A DNA stretch of 64,000 bases from Flavobacterium cutihirudinis (GTDB lineage: Bacteria > Bacteroidota > Bacteroidia > Flavobacteriales > Flavobacteriaceae): positions 1 through 64,000 of the forward strand of contig NZ_QRDQ01000008.1 in the NCBI RefSeq assembly GCF_003385895.1. Direction: 5' to 3'. The notes under the pieces were generated by a model. The model was not told the DNA's origin and made no database searches. It saw nothing but the letters and a program-made list of their open reading frames with translations. The stretch's first letter is position 1. Each line of letters starts with the position of its first letter. Shown here piece after piece: positions 1-7,892 of this stretch. Both the position numbers and the translations under genes were made by a program.

Positions 1-77
1 GTGCTATACCCCTCGACTTGCATGTGTTAAGCCTGCCGCTAGCGTTCATCCTGAGCCAGGATCAAACTCTTCATCGT
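1..77 (-). rRNA. rrs: 16S ribosomal RNA, 5' end only (partial)
   Basis: Read on the minus strand, positions 70 to 1 begin with AGAGTTTGATCCTGGCTCAG, the near-universal 16S 5' primer site, and continue through the conserved sequence that ends with ACATGCAAGTCGAG. By analogy with the E. coli gene, where seven bases precede this block, the mature 5' end should lie near 77. The rest of the gene, and presumably the rRNA operon, lies off the left edge of the window. Only the 5' boundary is estimated. Confidence 0.97.
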
Positions 78-247
78 ATATTTTTATATTATATATTCGA
101 TGCCTTATCTAGTGGTTCTTTCCGAATCTTGCGATCCTATTACTCTTATTCTATTTGTCTTGTCTTTTGGACAAGACGGCTGTCAATTCAATATGTCTAC
201 GAACGTGTATTCTTTTTTATCATCTCGCTTGTTTCTCAAAGCGGGTA

Positions 248-279
248 CAAAAGTAGAAAACTTATTTCAAAACGGCAAA
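248..279 (-). promoter_or_regulatory. rRNA promoter, proximal of three
   Basis: On the minus strand there is a TTTG (276-279), a 20-base spacer and TACTTTTG (248-255). This fits the Bacteroidota sigma-A pattern of TTG at -33 and TAnnTTTG at -7. Directly downstream comes TACCCGC, a GC-rich start region also found after the two other promoters upstream. The distance to the 16S start is about 170 bases, which would be a leader removed during rRNA processing. Confidence 0.75.
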
Positions 280-371
280 TGTTTTTTGAAGTTTTTTTCA
301 GAAAATTTCTTTTCCTTTTTTCTTCTCTCATCTACCAATCTATCAATGAACTTTCCGTGTTTTGCGGGGTG

Positions 372-402
372 CAAATGTAAAAGCTTCTTTCGAATCCCAC
401 AA
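372..402 (-). promoter_or_regulatory. rRNA promoter, middle of three
   Basis: Minus-strand TTG (400-402), a 20-base spacer and TACATTTG (372-379), followed by CACCCCGC. It lies 124 bases upstream of the proximal promoter and shares with it the -7 box, the GC-rich start region and an A/T-tract upstream, so the two look like copies of one unit. Confidence 0.72.
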
Positions 403-493
403 GCTTTTCGCAATCTTTTTTTCAGAATTTTTTTTCTGTTTCAATCGCCTCGCTTGTCAGTATTTCAGTGAACATCTTTCGTTGTTGCGGGTG

Positions 494-523
494 CAAAAGT
501 AGGACCTTTATTCGCATTTACAA
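494..523 (-). promoter_or_regulatory. rRNA promoter, distal of three
   Basis: Minus-strand TTG (521-523), a 19-base spacer and TACTTTTG (494-501), followed by CACCCGC. It lies 122 bases upstream of the middle promoter. The region behind it (525-570) is a run of T on the plus strand, hence A-tracts on the transcribed side, which could act like an UP element; that last point is inference. Confidence 0.72.
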
Positions 524-852
524 GCTTTTTTTGCCTCTTTTTTTATTCTTTTTTTCAATTATTTCTTAACTCTCTGATAACGGATTCTTTACAATATGTC
601 TTTTTTCAACATCACGTGAGATTTTTCTTCTTTTCATTGTGTTTTTGGCGGTTTTCCCGGTTTTTCTGGTGCCGGTTTTGAGGAGTTTTCAGTATTTGGG
701 TCACTTTTGCCAATAGAATTCAAGTTCTCTGATTGGGTTTTCCTCCGTTTTTGATCTCGCAGAGACGCTAAGACGCAAAATTTTTGCATTTCTTGTTCTC
801 TCTTGCTTACCGAACCTGCTTTTTATTCGCTGTATTTCTTCTGAAAACCCAT
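524..852. other. Non-coding stretch upstream of the rRNA promoters
   Basis: No credible gene is seen here. The open frames in this stretch have low-complexity products, no recognisable domain, and run into repeat sequence. It holds T-rich tracts behind the rRNA promoters and, near 752-780, a copy of a short repeat (ctcgcagagacgctaagacg) that recurs in variant form at 24988-25012. Confidence 0.5.
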
Positions 853-930
853 GCCCTAGCCCCGATAGTAGCGGAAATCCTTTTTGTGGCGGGGTTCGCC
901 ACAAAAAGATTGCAACGGATAGCGGGATTA
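853..930. repeat. Palindromic intergenic element
   Basis: The core is a 12-bp perfect hairpin (880-891 with 897-908, loop of 5) built on ctttttgtggcg. It is flanked by cccgatagtagcggaaatcc on the left and gattgcaacggatagcggga on the right. From memory, near-identical flanks around variable hairpins are scattered between genes in many Flavobacterium genomes; no second copy is present in this window, so that family assignment rests on recollection. It sits between the convergent-side end of the LolC/E-like gene and the rRNA promoters. Confidence 0.5.
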
Positions 931-1031
931 AGCTCCTTATTAAAATCCAACAATCAAATTCCAAACAAAAGAGGCTTCGACTCCGCTCAGCCGGACATTT
1001 TAATCTTATATAGCTAGGTTTAGAAAAAGCA

Positions 1032-1061
1032 AACCCGACAACTTTAGAAAGCTGTCGGGTT
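1032..1061 (-). terminator. Intrinsic terminator after the LolC/E-type permease
   Basis: Arms aacccgaca (1032-1040) and tgtcgggtt (1053-1061) form a 9-bp stem. Read on the minus strand it is followed by TTGCTTTTTC. It lies 23 bases past the stop of the permease gene. Confidence 0.75.
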
Positions 1062-1083
1062 AGAAATAATTTAATTATCTCGG

Positions 1084-2319
1084 CTAATCAAAACGAATCG
1101 CTTTCACTGGAGAAATTTTTGTTATTATATAGGAAGGAATTAATAAAACCAGAAAACAAATAGTAACAGTTAAAAGGTTTAACAGAATTACATATCCCCA
1201 ATTTAAATAAACAGGCGCCTGATTAACGTAATAGTTTTCCGGATTTAAAGGAATAACTCCGAATTGTTGTTGAATCAACAATATCGAAATACCAATTAGA
1301 TTTCCCCAAAAAAGTCCACGCACTATTAAATAAAAGGCATTATACAAAAACACTTTACGAACAGTCCAATTGCTCGCTCCTAAAGATTTTAATATACCTA
1401 TCATTTGAGTACGCTCTAAAATAAGGACCAGCAATGCAACTACCATATTGATTGTCGCAACTAAAATCATTACTGCAAGAATAACAATAATATTAAAATC
1501 AAAGAGCTGCAACCAATCAAAAATATAACTATACTTTTCTACAATTGTTTTTGTGTCAAGTCCGGAAGATGTCTGCTCGTAAATTTTATTCCCAGTTTCT
1601 TTTATCGTTTTGAAGTCTTTAACAAATACCTCAAAAGCACCAACCTGATCAGAAGACCATTTATTAATACGCTGAATGTGTCTGATATCCCCAATAATAA
1701 AGGTGGCATCGAAATCCTGAAATCCAGAGTTAAAAATTCCCGAAATATTAAATCGGCGAATATTAGGCATTTTACCTTGCTCCTCTTTTACAAAAAAAGT
1801 ATTAAAACTATCTCCCACCTTTAAATTAAGACGATTGGCAAGAAATCTAGAAATCACCACTTCTTGTGTTATATCTTTCGAAAGATCAGGAACTCTACCT
1901 TCAACAAGATATTCTTTAATATTATTCCAATCATAATCATCTCCCACACCTTTAAAAACAATTCCTTCAAACGCATTTTCGGTTCTGATAATTCCAGCTT
2001 TACTGGCAATTGCCTGAATATGGCTCACCTCTGGAACACTTTTGAAATTTGGATAAAAATCTTGTTTTTTACAAATTGGAACCAGCGTAACTTCCGAATT
2101 GTTATTGTCAAAATTTGAGATAATGATCTGACCATTGAAAGCGGAAACCTTTTCACGAATTTTTTGCTGCAAACCAATTCCTGTTGCCACAGAAACCAAC
2201 ATCATAATAATACCAATCGCAATTGCCGAAATTGCAATTTTTATAATAGGTGCCGAGATACTGCTTTTGTAATCTTTGGCAGTAATAAGTCTTTTGGCTA
2301 TAAAATATTCTAAATTCAA
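1084..2319 (-). CDS. LolC/LolE-type ABC transporter permease
   Basis: This 411-residue protein has the layout of the lipoprotein-releasing permeases of the FtsX/MacB superfamily. There is one membrane helix near residues 24-46, a large periplasmic domain to about residue 270, then three helices (about 277-300, 325-350 and 372-400) forming the FtsX domain. The family works with an ATPase (LolD) to extract lipoproteins from the inner membrane for transfer to the outer membrane; no ATPase gene lies in the window, which is common in this phylum. Residues near the last cytoplasmic loop (ILKSLGAS) match the coupling segment seen in these permeases. A TATTTTTG box lies at 2365-2372. The general permease call is safe; the lipoprotein substrate is inferred from family similarity. 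Confidence 0.85.
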   Translation of the reverse strand: MNLEYFIAKRLITAKDYKSSISAPIIKIAISAIAIGIIMMLVSVATGIGLQQKIREKVSAFNGQIIISNFDNNNSEVTLVPICKKQDFYPNFKSVPEVSHIQAIASKAGIIRTENAFEGIVFKGVGDDYDWNNIKEYLVEGRVPDLSKDITQEVVISRFLANRLNLKVGDSFNTFFVKEEQGKMPNIRRFNISGIFNSGFQDFDATFIIGDIRHIQRINKWSSDQVGAFEVFVKDFKTIKETGNKIYEQTSSGLDTKTIVEKYSYIFDWLQLFDFNIIVILAVMILVATINMVVALLVLILERTQMIGILKSLGASNWTVRKVFLYNAFYLIVRGLFWGNLIGISILLIQQQFGVIPLNPENYYVNQAPVYLNWGYVILLNLLTVTICFLVLLIPSYIITKISPVKAIRFD

Positions 2320-2430
2320 TTTAATACTCTTAATTGATACTAACTCTAATTTTGTTTGCTAAGTCAAAAATACATTTAAAAAACAAGAAACGGATTGCTG
2401 CAAAAAACAATTACGAAATTTTTAGGTTTC

Positions 2431-2925
2431 TTATAAAGGCAGTTTCTTTTTCATTTCCTCTACAATATTGTACGCAGCAGGACATATTGCAACATTTTTC
2501 AATGTCAAATCTGAGATTTGATGAAATTTTTTACGATCCGTATGCGGAAATTCACGACATGCCTTTGGGCGAACATCATAAATCATACAGTAATTTTCAT
2601 TATCCAAAAAAGTGCAAGGAACACTTTTCAGAACATAATCTTTATCTTCATCTATTCGCAAATACTGATCAATAAATTGCTGTGGTTTTTGTCTGAAAGA
2701 TTTAGAAATCCTTTCTATATCTGCCAGAGTAAATAATGGCCCTGTTGTTTTACAACAATTAGCGCACTGCAAACAATCTGTCTTTTTAAATTCTGCATCA
2801 TGCAAATCCTGCATAACATAATCTAAATTTTTAGGCTGTTTCTTTTTAAGCTTATCAAAATACTTTTTGTTTTCGATATGCTTATCTTTGGCTAACTTAT
2901 TTAAGTTATTTAAAATCTGTTTCAA
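2431..2925 (-). CDS. YkgJ-family cysteine-cluster protein
   Basis: The 164-residue protein carries the Cys pattern of the YkgJ/UPF0153 family: C51, C54, C57 and C58 in a CxxCxxCC block, then C104, C113, C123 and C148. The second half contains the family signature around CxIYxxRPxxCRxFP. The family is thought to bind zinc or an iron-sulfur centre; its biochemical role is not settled. The N-terminal 48 residues are Lys-rich and probably helical. It stands alone, with the LolC/E-type gene 112 bases downstream on the same strand and a methyltransferase diverging upstream. Confidence 0.85.
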   Translation of the reverse strand: MKQILNNLNKLAKDKHIENKKYFDKLKKKQPKNLDYVMQDLHDAEFKKTDCLQCANCCKTTGPLFTLADIERISKSFRQKPQQFIDQYLRIDEDKDYVLKSVPCTFLDNENYCMIYDVRPKACREFPHTDRKKFHQISDLTLKNVAICPAAYNIVEEMKKKLPL

Positions 2926-2948
2926 GTTTAAATTTTACAGTTGATCTG

Positions 2949-2956
2949 CAAAATTA
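2949..2956 (-). promoter_or_regulatory. Probable -7 box for the cysteine-cluster gene
   Basis: TAATTTTG on the minus strand fits TAnnTTTG and lies 24 bases before the start codon at 2925. No good TTG is seen at the expected -33 distance, so the call rests on the -7 box and its position. Confidence 0.4.
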
Positions 2957-2999
2957 AACAACTTTAAACTTGAAACCTTAATCTTTGAACTAAATTACG

Positions 3000-3707
3000 A
3001 TGAAAGATCTATTTGGGAAAGCTATGTACGATTTCCAGACTAATAATAATCCAGAAGACATCATTACTGAAACCTCTATTTCTGAAGAAGATGAAATGAG
3101 TGTGGAGTATTTATTTCGATCCTATGATGAAATGCCAAAATTAGAACAAAAAGCATTGCAGCTAACTTTTGGCAAGACTCTCGATGTCGGATGTGGTGCC
3201 GGAAGTCATAGTCTTTCACTACAAAATGATCGAAAACTAGATGTTATCGCCATAGACATCTCGGAAAAAGCAATTGAAACTTGTAAATTAAGGGGAGTAA
3301 AAAATCTAAAAGTTCAAAATATACTCGATTTTGAAGGAGAAAAATTTGACACTATACTTTTATTAATGAATGGTACAGGAATTTTTGGAAAACTTGAAAA
3401 TTGCAATAAATATTTATCCAAACTAAAATCATTATTAAATCCAGGCGGACAAATCTTAATTGACAGTTCTGACATTATATATATGTTCGATGAAGATGAA
3501 GATGGCGGCAAATGGATTCCGTCAAGTAATAATTATTACGGCGAGCTTGTTTTTAACATTTCCTATAAAGGTGAAAAAGAGGATGCTTTTGATTGGTTGT
3601 ATCTAGATTATAATACACTTCAGAATGCCGCAAATGCAAACGGATTAAAATGTGAGTTAATTTTAGAAGGCGAACATTACGATTATTTGGCTAAACTTTC
3701 AATATAA
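3000..3707 (+). CDS. Class I SAM-dependent methyltransferase
   Basis: The 235-residue product has the Rossmann-fold SAM motif LDVGCGAGS at residues 61-69, an acidic residue closing the second strand (AIDIS, about residue 84) and the later strand with LLLMNGTG, so it is a class I methyltransferase. The substrate cannot be read from sequence. It is followed after 17 bases by a DinB/YfiT-like gene on the same strand, so the two are probably co-transcribed. The start codon lies directly after a short AT-rich leader shared with the divergent cysteine-cluster gene. Confidence 0.85.
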   Translation: MKDLFGKAMYDFQTNNNPEDIITETSISEEDEMSVEYLFRSYDEMPKLEQKALQLTFGKTLDVGCGAGSHSLSLQNDRKLDVIAIDISEKAIETCKLRGVKNLKVQNILDFEGEKFDTILLLMNGTGIFGKLENCNKYLSKLKSLLNPGGQILIDSSDIIYMFDEDEDGGKWIPSSNNYYGELVFNISYKGEKEDAFDWLYLDYNTLQNAANANGLKCELILEGEHYDYLAKLSI

Positions 3708-3724
3708 AAAACTACAACAATCTT

Positions 3725-4270
3725 ATGAAAGACTTAGATTTAGAAAAATTAAAATATCCAATAGGAAAGTTTGAAGTTCCGATAGCATATACATCGGAAT
3801 ATATAACAAGTAAAATTCAAGAAATTGCAACTTTCCCAGAAAAACTGAAAAATGAGACTATCCATTTAACCAATGAACAACTCGACACACCCTATCGTCC
3901 AGACGGATGGACTGTTCGGCAACTAATTCATCATTGCGCTGAAAGCCACATGAATTTCTATATAAGATTAAAATGGACCTTAACAGAAGATAATCCGATT
4001 ATAAAACCTTATGATGAAAAATTATGGTCAGGACTAAATGATAATTTAACAATGCCAATTATTCCTTCATTAAATTTACTAGAAGCACTCCATTTTAGAT
4101 TATGTTATATATTGAAAAATTTATCTGAAGATGATTTAGAAAAATCCTTCATTCATCCAGAAAATAATTCTGAACTGCAATTAAAACGAATAATAGGAAT
4201 GTACGCCTGGCATTCCAACCATCATTTGGCACACATTACCTCTTTAAAGAAATTCAAAAATTGGAAATAA
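3725..4270 (+). CDS. DinB/YfiT-family putative metal-dependent transferase
   Basis: At 181 residues it has the length and signature of the YfiT branch of the DinB superfamily: N-terminal KYPIGKFEVP, the RPDGWTVRQLIHHCAESH block (His69, His70, His75) and C-terminal WHSNHHLAH (His163, His166, His167, His170). The family is a four-helix bundle binding a divalent metal through three His. Some relatives are bacillithiol S-transferases, others are of unknown activity; which applies here is not decided by sequence. It follows the methyltransferase gene by 17 bases and is closed by a shared terminator. Confidence 0.85.
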   Translation: MKDLDLEKLKYPIGKFEVPIAYTSEYITSKIQEIATFPEKLKNETIHLTNEQLDTPYRPDGWTVRQLIHHCAESHMNFYIRLKWTLTEDNPIIKPYDEKLWSGLNDNLTMPIIPSLNLLEALHFRLCYILKNLSEDDLEKSFIHPENNSELQLKRIIGMYAWHSNHHLAHITSLKKFKNWK

Positions 4271-4289
4271 TTATTTCCAAAATGGCACA

Positions 4290-4319
4290 AAAAAATCTCT
4301 TCGACTGAAGAGATTTTTT
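4290..4319. terminator. Bidirectional intrinsic terminator
   Basis: A 13-bp perfect stem (4290-4302 with 4307-4319) around a GACT loop has A6 on one side and T6 on the other, so it can stop transcription both from the YfiT-like gene (plus) and from queE (minus), whose stop codons lie 20 and 4 bases away. Confidence 0.88.
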
Positions 4320-4322
4320 GTT

Positions 4323-4955
4323 TTATGGTATATTTAAGTATTTATGTGTTTGAAGAGAAACACGCCATTTCGGGTTGTTCATTACATAATCCACAATCAA
4401 TGGAGTCATTTCTTCCTTCTTACTCCACTCTGGTTGCAAAAACAAAATAGCCTTGTCGTTTACAAGTTCTGCTTGTTCTTCGGCAAAGATAAAATCATGT
4501 TTATTGTGAATAATCACTTTTAATTCATGTGCATTATCATAAACCGTCTGAGTAGGTAATTTATTCTTTTTTGGAGACAGACAAATCCAATCCCATGTTC
4601 CACTTAAAGGATACGCTCCTGAAGTTTCAATATGAACTTTTAATTTTTCATCTTTTAATTTTTGCGTAAGCAAAGACATATCCCACGATAAAGGCTCTCC
4701 ACCTGTAACAACAACAGTATCCGCATACGTAGAAGCATTTTTCACAATCAAGTCAATACTAGTTGGCGGATGCAACTCTGCATTCCAGCTTTCTTTCACA
4801 TCACACCAATGACAACCTACATCACATCCTCCAATTCTAATAAAATATGCGGCTGTACCCGTATGAAAACCTTCTCCCTGAATGGTATAAAATTCTTCCA
4901 TAAGGGGCAACATCGCACCTTTATTAACTTCTAATTGTATTTCTTTTGATAACAT
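4323..4955 (-). CDS. queE: 7-carboxy-7-deazaguanine synthase QueE
   Basis: This radical SAM enzyme converts 6-carboxytetrahydropterin to 7-carboxy-7-deazaguanine in the preQ0/queuosine pathway. The 210-residue protein has the family N-terminus (EEFYTIQGEG), the radical SAM cysteines C44, C48 and C51 in CDVGCHWC, the GGEP motif at 85-88 and ETSG near residue 112. The CX3CX2C spacing is the common form of the motif. queA, a later step of the same pathway, lies 22 kb away. A good promoter (4973-5000) lies just upstream and overlaps the terminator of the preceding operon. Confidence 0.93.
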   Translation of the reverse strand: MLSKEIQLEVNKGAMLPLMEEFYTIQGEGFHTGTAAYFIRIGGCDVGCHWCDVKESWNAELHPPTSIDLIVKNASTYADTVVVTGGEPLSWDMSLLTQKLKDEKLKVHIETSGAYPLSGTWDWICLSPKKNKLPTQTVYDNAHELKVIIHNKHDFIFAEEQAELVNDKAILFLQPEWSKKEEMTPLIVDYVMNNPKWRVSLQTHKYLNIP

Positions 4956-4972
4956 TCCTTTATTTTAAAGTG

Positions 4973-5000
4973 CAAAGATACTCAATAATTTACGGAACAA
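4973..5000 (-). promoter_or_regulatory. Promoter of queE
   Basis: Minus-strand TTG (4998-5000), a 17-base spacer and TATCTTTG (4973-4980) match the Bacteroidota consensus. The start codon is 18 bases downstream of the -7 box, so the 5' leader would be only about ten bases. Confidence 0.65.
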
Positions 5001-5002
5001 AA

Positions 5003-5031
5003 AAACCGATAGCTTTTTGAACTATCGGTTT
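5003..5031 (-). terminator. Intrinsic terminator of the exbB-TPR operon
   Basis: Arms aaaccgatag (5003-5012) and ctatcggttt (5022-5031), followed on the minus strand by a run of seven T. It begins 25 bases after the TPR gene stop and overlaps the queE promoter. Confidence 0.85.
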
Positions 5032-5055
5032 TATTATTCTGCAATAAATTTTTTA

Positions 5056-6723
5056 TTATTTTAAAGCTTTTACAGATTGAGCCGCATAAGTATTAGCTGG
5101 ATCTAAAACTAAAGATTTATTGAAATATTCAATAGCCTTAGCTTTATCTGTATTTGCATAACTCGCACCAATAGCATTGTAAGCTTCAACAATTTTTTTA
5201 ACTGTAGCTGGTTTTGCAAGCTCTTCTGCACCTTTAGCAGTAGTTTTTGTTACGTACTCCTCGTAGTTTTTGATAATTAAATCATCTTTCTCCAATAAGT
5301 TATTGATTCTTCCTTTGTACAAGTAAGCCTCATCGTAAGTTGGCGAAGCAACTAAAACTCTATCAAAAGCAGCATCAGCTTTAGCTAATCCAGCAGCATC
5401 GATAGCTGTTTTTTCTTTGTTTGCATTTGCATAAAAGATTGAGATACCGTAGTACACGTTATCATTCAAATAATTTTTTTGCTCAGCATTGTTAGCGCTC
5501 AATTCATAAATCGCAGCCGCTTGATTGTATTGTTTTTTAGTAAACAATTCTTTACCAAAATCCCCAAGATCTTCAACAGCTAATGGTTCCATCTCAACCG
5601 CTTTTTTGATATCTGCTAAACCAGCATCAAAAGCACTAGCTTCTACAGTACCGTCAGCAGCAGTACCTTTTTTAATTTTTGCAAAACCTAAGTATAAATA
5701 ATCTTTTGCGATAACTTTGTTAGAAGGAACTTTTACGTAATCTTCCAACGACTTAAGAGCTACATCAATATTTCCATTCTCATAAGCAGAATATCCAAGG
5801 TATCTGTAAATTCTAGGATTCACTTTATCCTCAGCAATCATTTTATTAGCAACAGTTTCTAAAGTTTTGTAATCTTTTACTAAAATCAAGAAATCTGCAT
5901 GACGCATTTTAGAATCTAATGAATAATCTGTAAGACTTAAATATTTCTCGTAGTTTGTAATTGCATTTTGCATATTAACTTTTGCCGTAGAAGGTTTGTT
6001 TCTACCCCATTTGTAATATGTTTCAGCTAATTCTCTGTACACAGGACCATAACTTGCATTAAGAGCAATAACTTCATTAAACGCTTTAATCGCTTCATCA
6101 TAAGATTTAGCACCTTTTAACAAAACACCTAATTGCATTTTTGCTCTCAAAAGTGTCGGGTCTGCAGTAAAAGCGTCACGGTAAGCTTTGTAAGCATCAT
6201 TTTGATTGTTAGCTCCATAATAAGCATCACCAATAGTCAAAAGAGCAGTCGCATTTTGAGGCTCAATAGCCAAAGCACGTTTTAAACTTGTAATTGCGCT
6301 ATTGTAATCTGGATTAACAGAATTCATGTATGCTTTTCCAATGTAGATATATTCTTCTACATCTTTACGTTTCATATCTTTTGTTGCTAAAGCAAAATTA
6401 GCCTGAGCAGCAGAAGCATTTTTATTATCAAGATCAATCTGACCTAAACCGATATAGTTTAAATTTTTTCTATCTGCAGCTTCAATACCATTTAAATAAT
6501 AAATTTTAGCAGAATCTACTACACTTTGATTTAAATAGATATTCCCTAAAACAAAATTAGCTTCACCATCAGAAGGCTTCGCTTTGATGATTGATTTAAG
6601 TAGCGATTTAGCTTTTTGAAATTGCTCTGCATCGATAGCCTTTCGAGCTTCTTTGATGTCTTGCGCTTTTACAACAGAAACTGATGCAACCATGGCAAGA
6701 CTAAAAATTTTAAATTTATTCAT
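5056..6723 (-). CDS. Secreted tetratricopeptide-repeat protein
   Basis: The 555-residue protein begins with a signal peptide (about residues 1-20, ending VKAQ) and is made almost wholly of TPR units, seen as repeated A-xx-L-G-xx-Y/F patterns from residue 30 to the end. It is the last gene of the seven-gene exbB operon, 16 bases after the PstS-like lipoprotein gene. TPR proteins scaffold other proteins; a periplasmic partner of the TonB complex is a reasonable guess from gene order but is inference. No enzymatic domain is visible. Confidence 0.85.
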   Translation of the reverse strand: MNKFKIFSLAMVASVSVVKAQDIKEARKAIDAEQFQKAKSLLKSIIKAKPSDGEANFVLGNIYLNQSVVDSAKIYYLNGIEAADRKNLNYIGLGQIDLDNKNASAAQANFALATKDMKRKDVEEYIYIGKAYMNSVNPDYNSAITSLKRALAIEPQNATALLTIGDAYYGANNQNDAYKAYRDAFTADPTLLRAKMQLGVLLKGAKSYDEAIKAFNEVIALNASYGPVYRELAETYYKWGRNKPSTAKVNMQNAITNYEKYLSLTDYSLDSKMRHADFLILVKDYKTLETVANKMIAEDKVNPRIYRYLGYSAYENGNIDVALKSLEDYVKVPSNKVIAKDYLYLGFAKIKKGTAADGTVEASAFDAGLADIKKAVEMEPLAVEDLGDFGKELFTKKQYNQAAAIYELSANNAEQKNYLNDNVYYGISIFYANANKEKTAIDAAGLAKADAAFDRVLVASPTYDEAYLYKGRINNLLEKDDLIIKNYEEYVTKTTAKGAEELAKPATVKKIVEAYNAIGASYANTDKAKAIEYFNKSLVLDPANTYAAQSVKALK

Positions 6724-6739
6724 CTTAATTGTAATTAAT

Positions 6740-7660
6740 TTATTCTTTATCTTTTATAATTTCACTTCTAACCTGAAGTTTTCTTCCCGGAGTTTTTACC
6801 GGCATCAAACTAGATTTTAGTATTATTCTCTGACCAATCTCTCCCGCAATAAAGGAAGAAAAGCCCATTCCTAATCCGGTATAGCCTTGACAATTTATAA
6901 TAAACAAATCACGTGCCAAAGGATATTTTTCTTCTGCCAGTTCAGTTTGTGTTGGATAATGATATTCATTATCCTTAAAACCTTTAACCCCTAAGATATT
7001 GATTTTTTTTATAAAATCTACCATATTGGGAGAAGGTTGCGACAACCAGTTAACACCAACAACGCCAATCATACCTTCATTTTCAGAAACAAACTTAATT
7101 ACTTCATCGTTGGTTTTGAAAGAAAACACTCCATTTGCAGGAACATCTTTCACTTTAGCCAAGTCTTTCATGTAACGAACAGTACTGGAGTTTGGATTAT
7201 CAAAAACAAGTCCTTTTATTCCAGTATCTTTTTTTCCTTGCATAAAATCCAACACAGATTTCAACGCAATTAATGTATCATTATTGCTTTTATTAGAAAT
7301 TAAAGCAATCGCATCAATAGCAAACGGTGTAACACGAGGACTAATTTTACTTTTTTCAAACCTTTTTAATTCCTCAGCTGACAAATTACGAGCAGTTACA
7401 ACAACTTTAGCCTTTTGATTAAGCAAATCATTTATAAGCTCAACTTCTGATTTAGGTTTTACTGTAATCTTAGCATCATAGTAAGTTCCTTCGAAAACAG
7501 CCACCTGATCATCAATAATTGGCTTTACTGTTTCATCAACTGTAATATCAAGAGATCCTTTTAAAATTGTTTCCTTCGATTCATTCTTGCTTTTTTGGTT
7601 GCACATGGCAAACAAAAAAACAAAAGCTATCAAACCAAAGACTTTACTATACTTTAACAT
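6740..7660 (-). CDS. PstS-like substrate-binding lipoprotein
   Basis: The 306-residue protein has a lipoprotein signal with the modified cysteine at C20 (LFAMC) and the fold signature of PBP-like phosphate-binding proteins. A segment near residues 85-120 (VTARNLSAEE..., VTPFAIDAIALI) matches the PstS family. No PstC, PstA or PstB gene is adjacent, so it is probably not part of a classical ABC importer. Its place between TonB and a TPR protein in the same operon suggests a role at the envelope with the TonB complex. Ligand unknown. Confidence 0.78.
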   Translation of the reverse strand: MLKYSKVFGLIAFVFLFAMCNQKSKNESKETILKGSLDITVDETVKPIIDDQVAVFEGTYYDAKITVKPKSEVELINDLLNQKAKVVVTARNLSAEELKRFEKSKISPRVTPFAIDAIALISNKSNNDTLIALKSVLDFMQGKKDTGIKGLVFDNPNSSTVRYMKDLAKVKDVPANGVFSFKTNDEVIKFVSENEGMIGVVGVNWLSQPSPNMVDFIKKINILGVKGFKDNEYHYPTQTELAEEKYPLARDLFIINCQGYTGLGMGFSSFIAGEIGQRIILKSSLMPVKTPGRKLQVRSEIIKDKE

Positions 7661-7661
7661 A

Positions 7662-7892
7662 CTAGTCCGTATTAGAATTAATTAACCTAAGAAAACGTAT
7701 TCCTGAATAAACAATCAGAAGTCCTCCAAAGGCGTATCTGTATTTTGGTTCCATGTCTAAAGGCAATTTTTCCCAAAACATGATCATTAAACCGAGTACA
7801 AGATATATTAAAAAAAACAGTATTCCTAAAACAAGAAGAAATCGCTCTTTGAGCGATTTCTTCTGAATATTATTAAGCATATCTTTTAACAT
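7662..7892 (-). CDS. Small two-helix membrane protein in the tonB operon
   Basis: The 76-residue protein has two hydrophobic helices, about residues 18-40 and 51-66, and a Lys-rich N-terminus. It overlaps the tonB gene by one base and ends one base before the PstS-like gene starts, so translation is probably coupled. I do not recognise a family. The tight packing in a conserved-looking operon argues that it is a real gene with a role in the complex. Confidence 0.7.
   Translation of the reverse strand: MLKDMLNNIQKKSLKERFLLVLGILFFLIYLVLGLMIMFWEKLPLDMEPKYRYAFGGLLIVYSGIRFLRLINSNTD

Noticed and set aside
18..471. Open frames of 120-123 codons on the plus strand in the rRNA promoter region
   Set aside because: They cross the 16S gene and its promoters, have no domain, and their T-rich codons come from A/T-tracts on the other strand.
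701..1017. Open frames of 77 and 87 codons (plus and minus)
   Set aside because: Both run through the palindromic element at 853-930; the products are low in similarity to proteins and depend on the repeat sequence.
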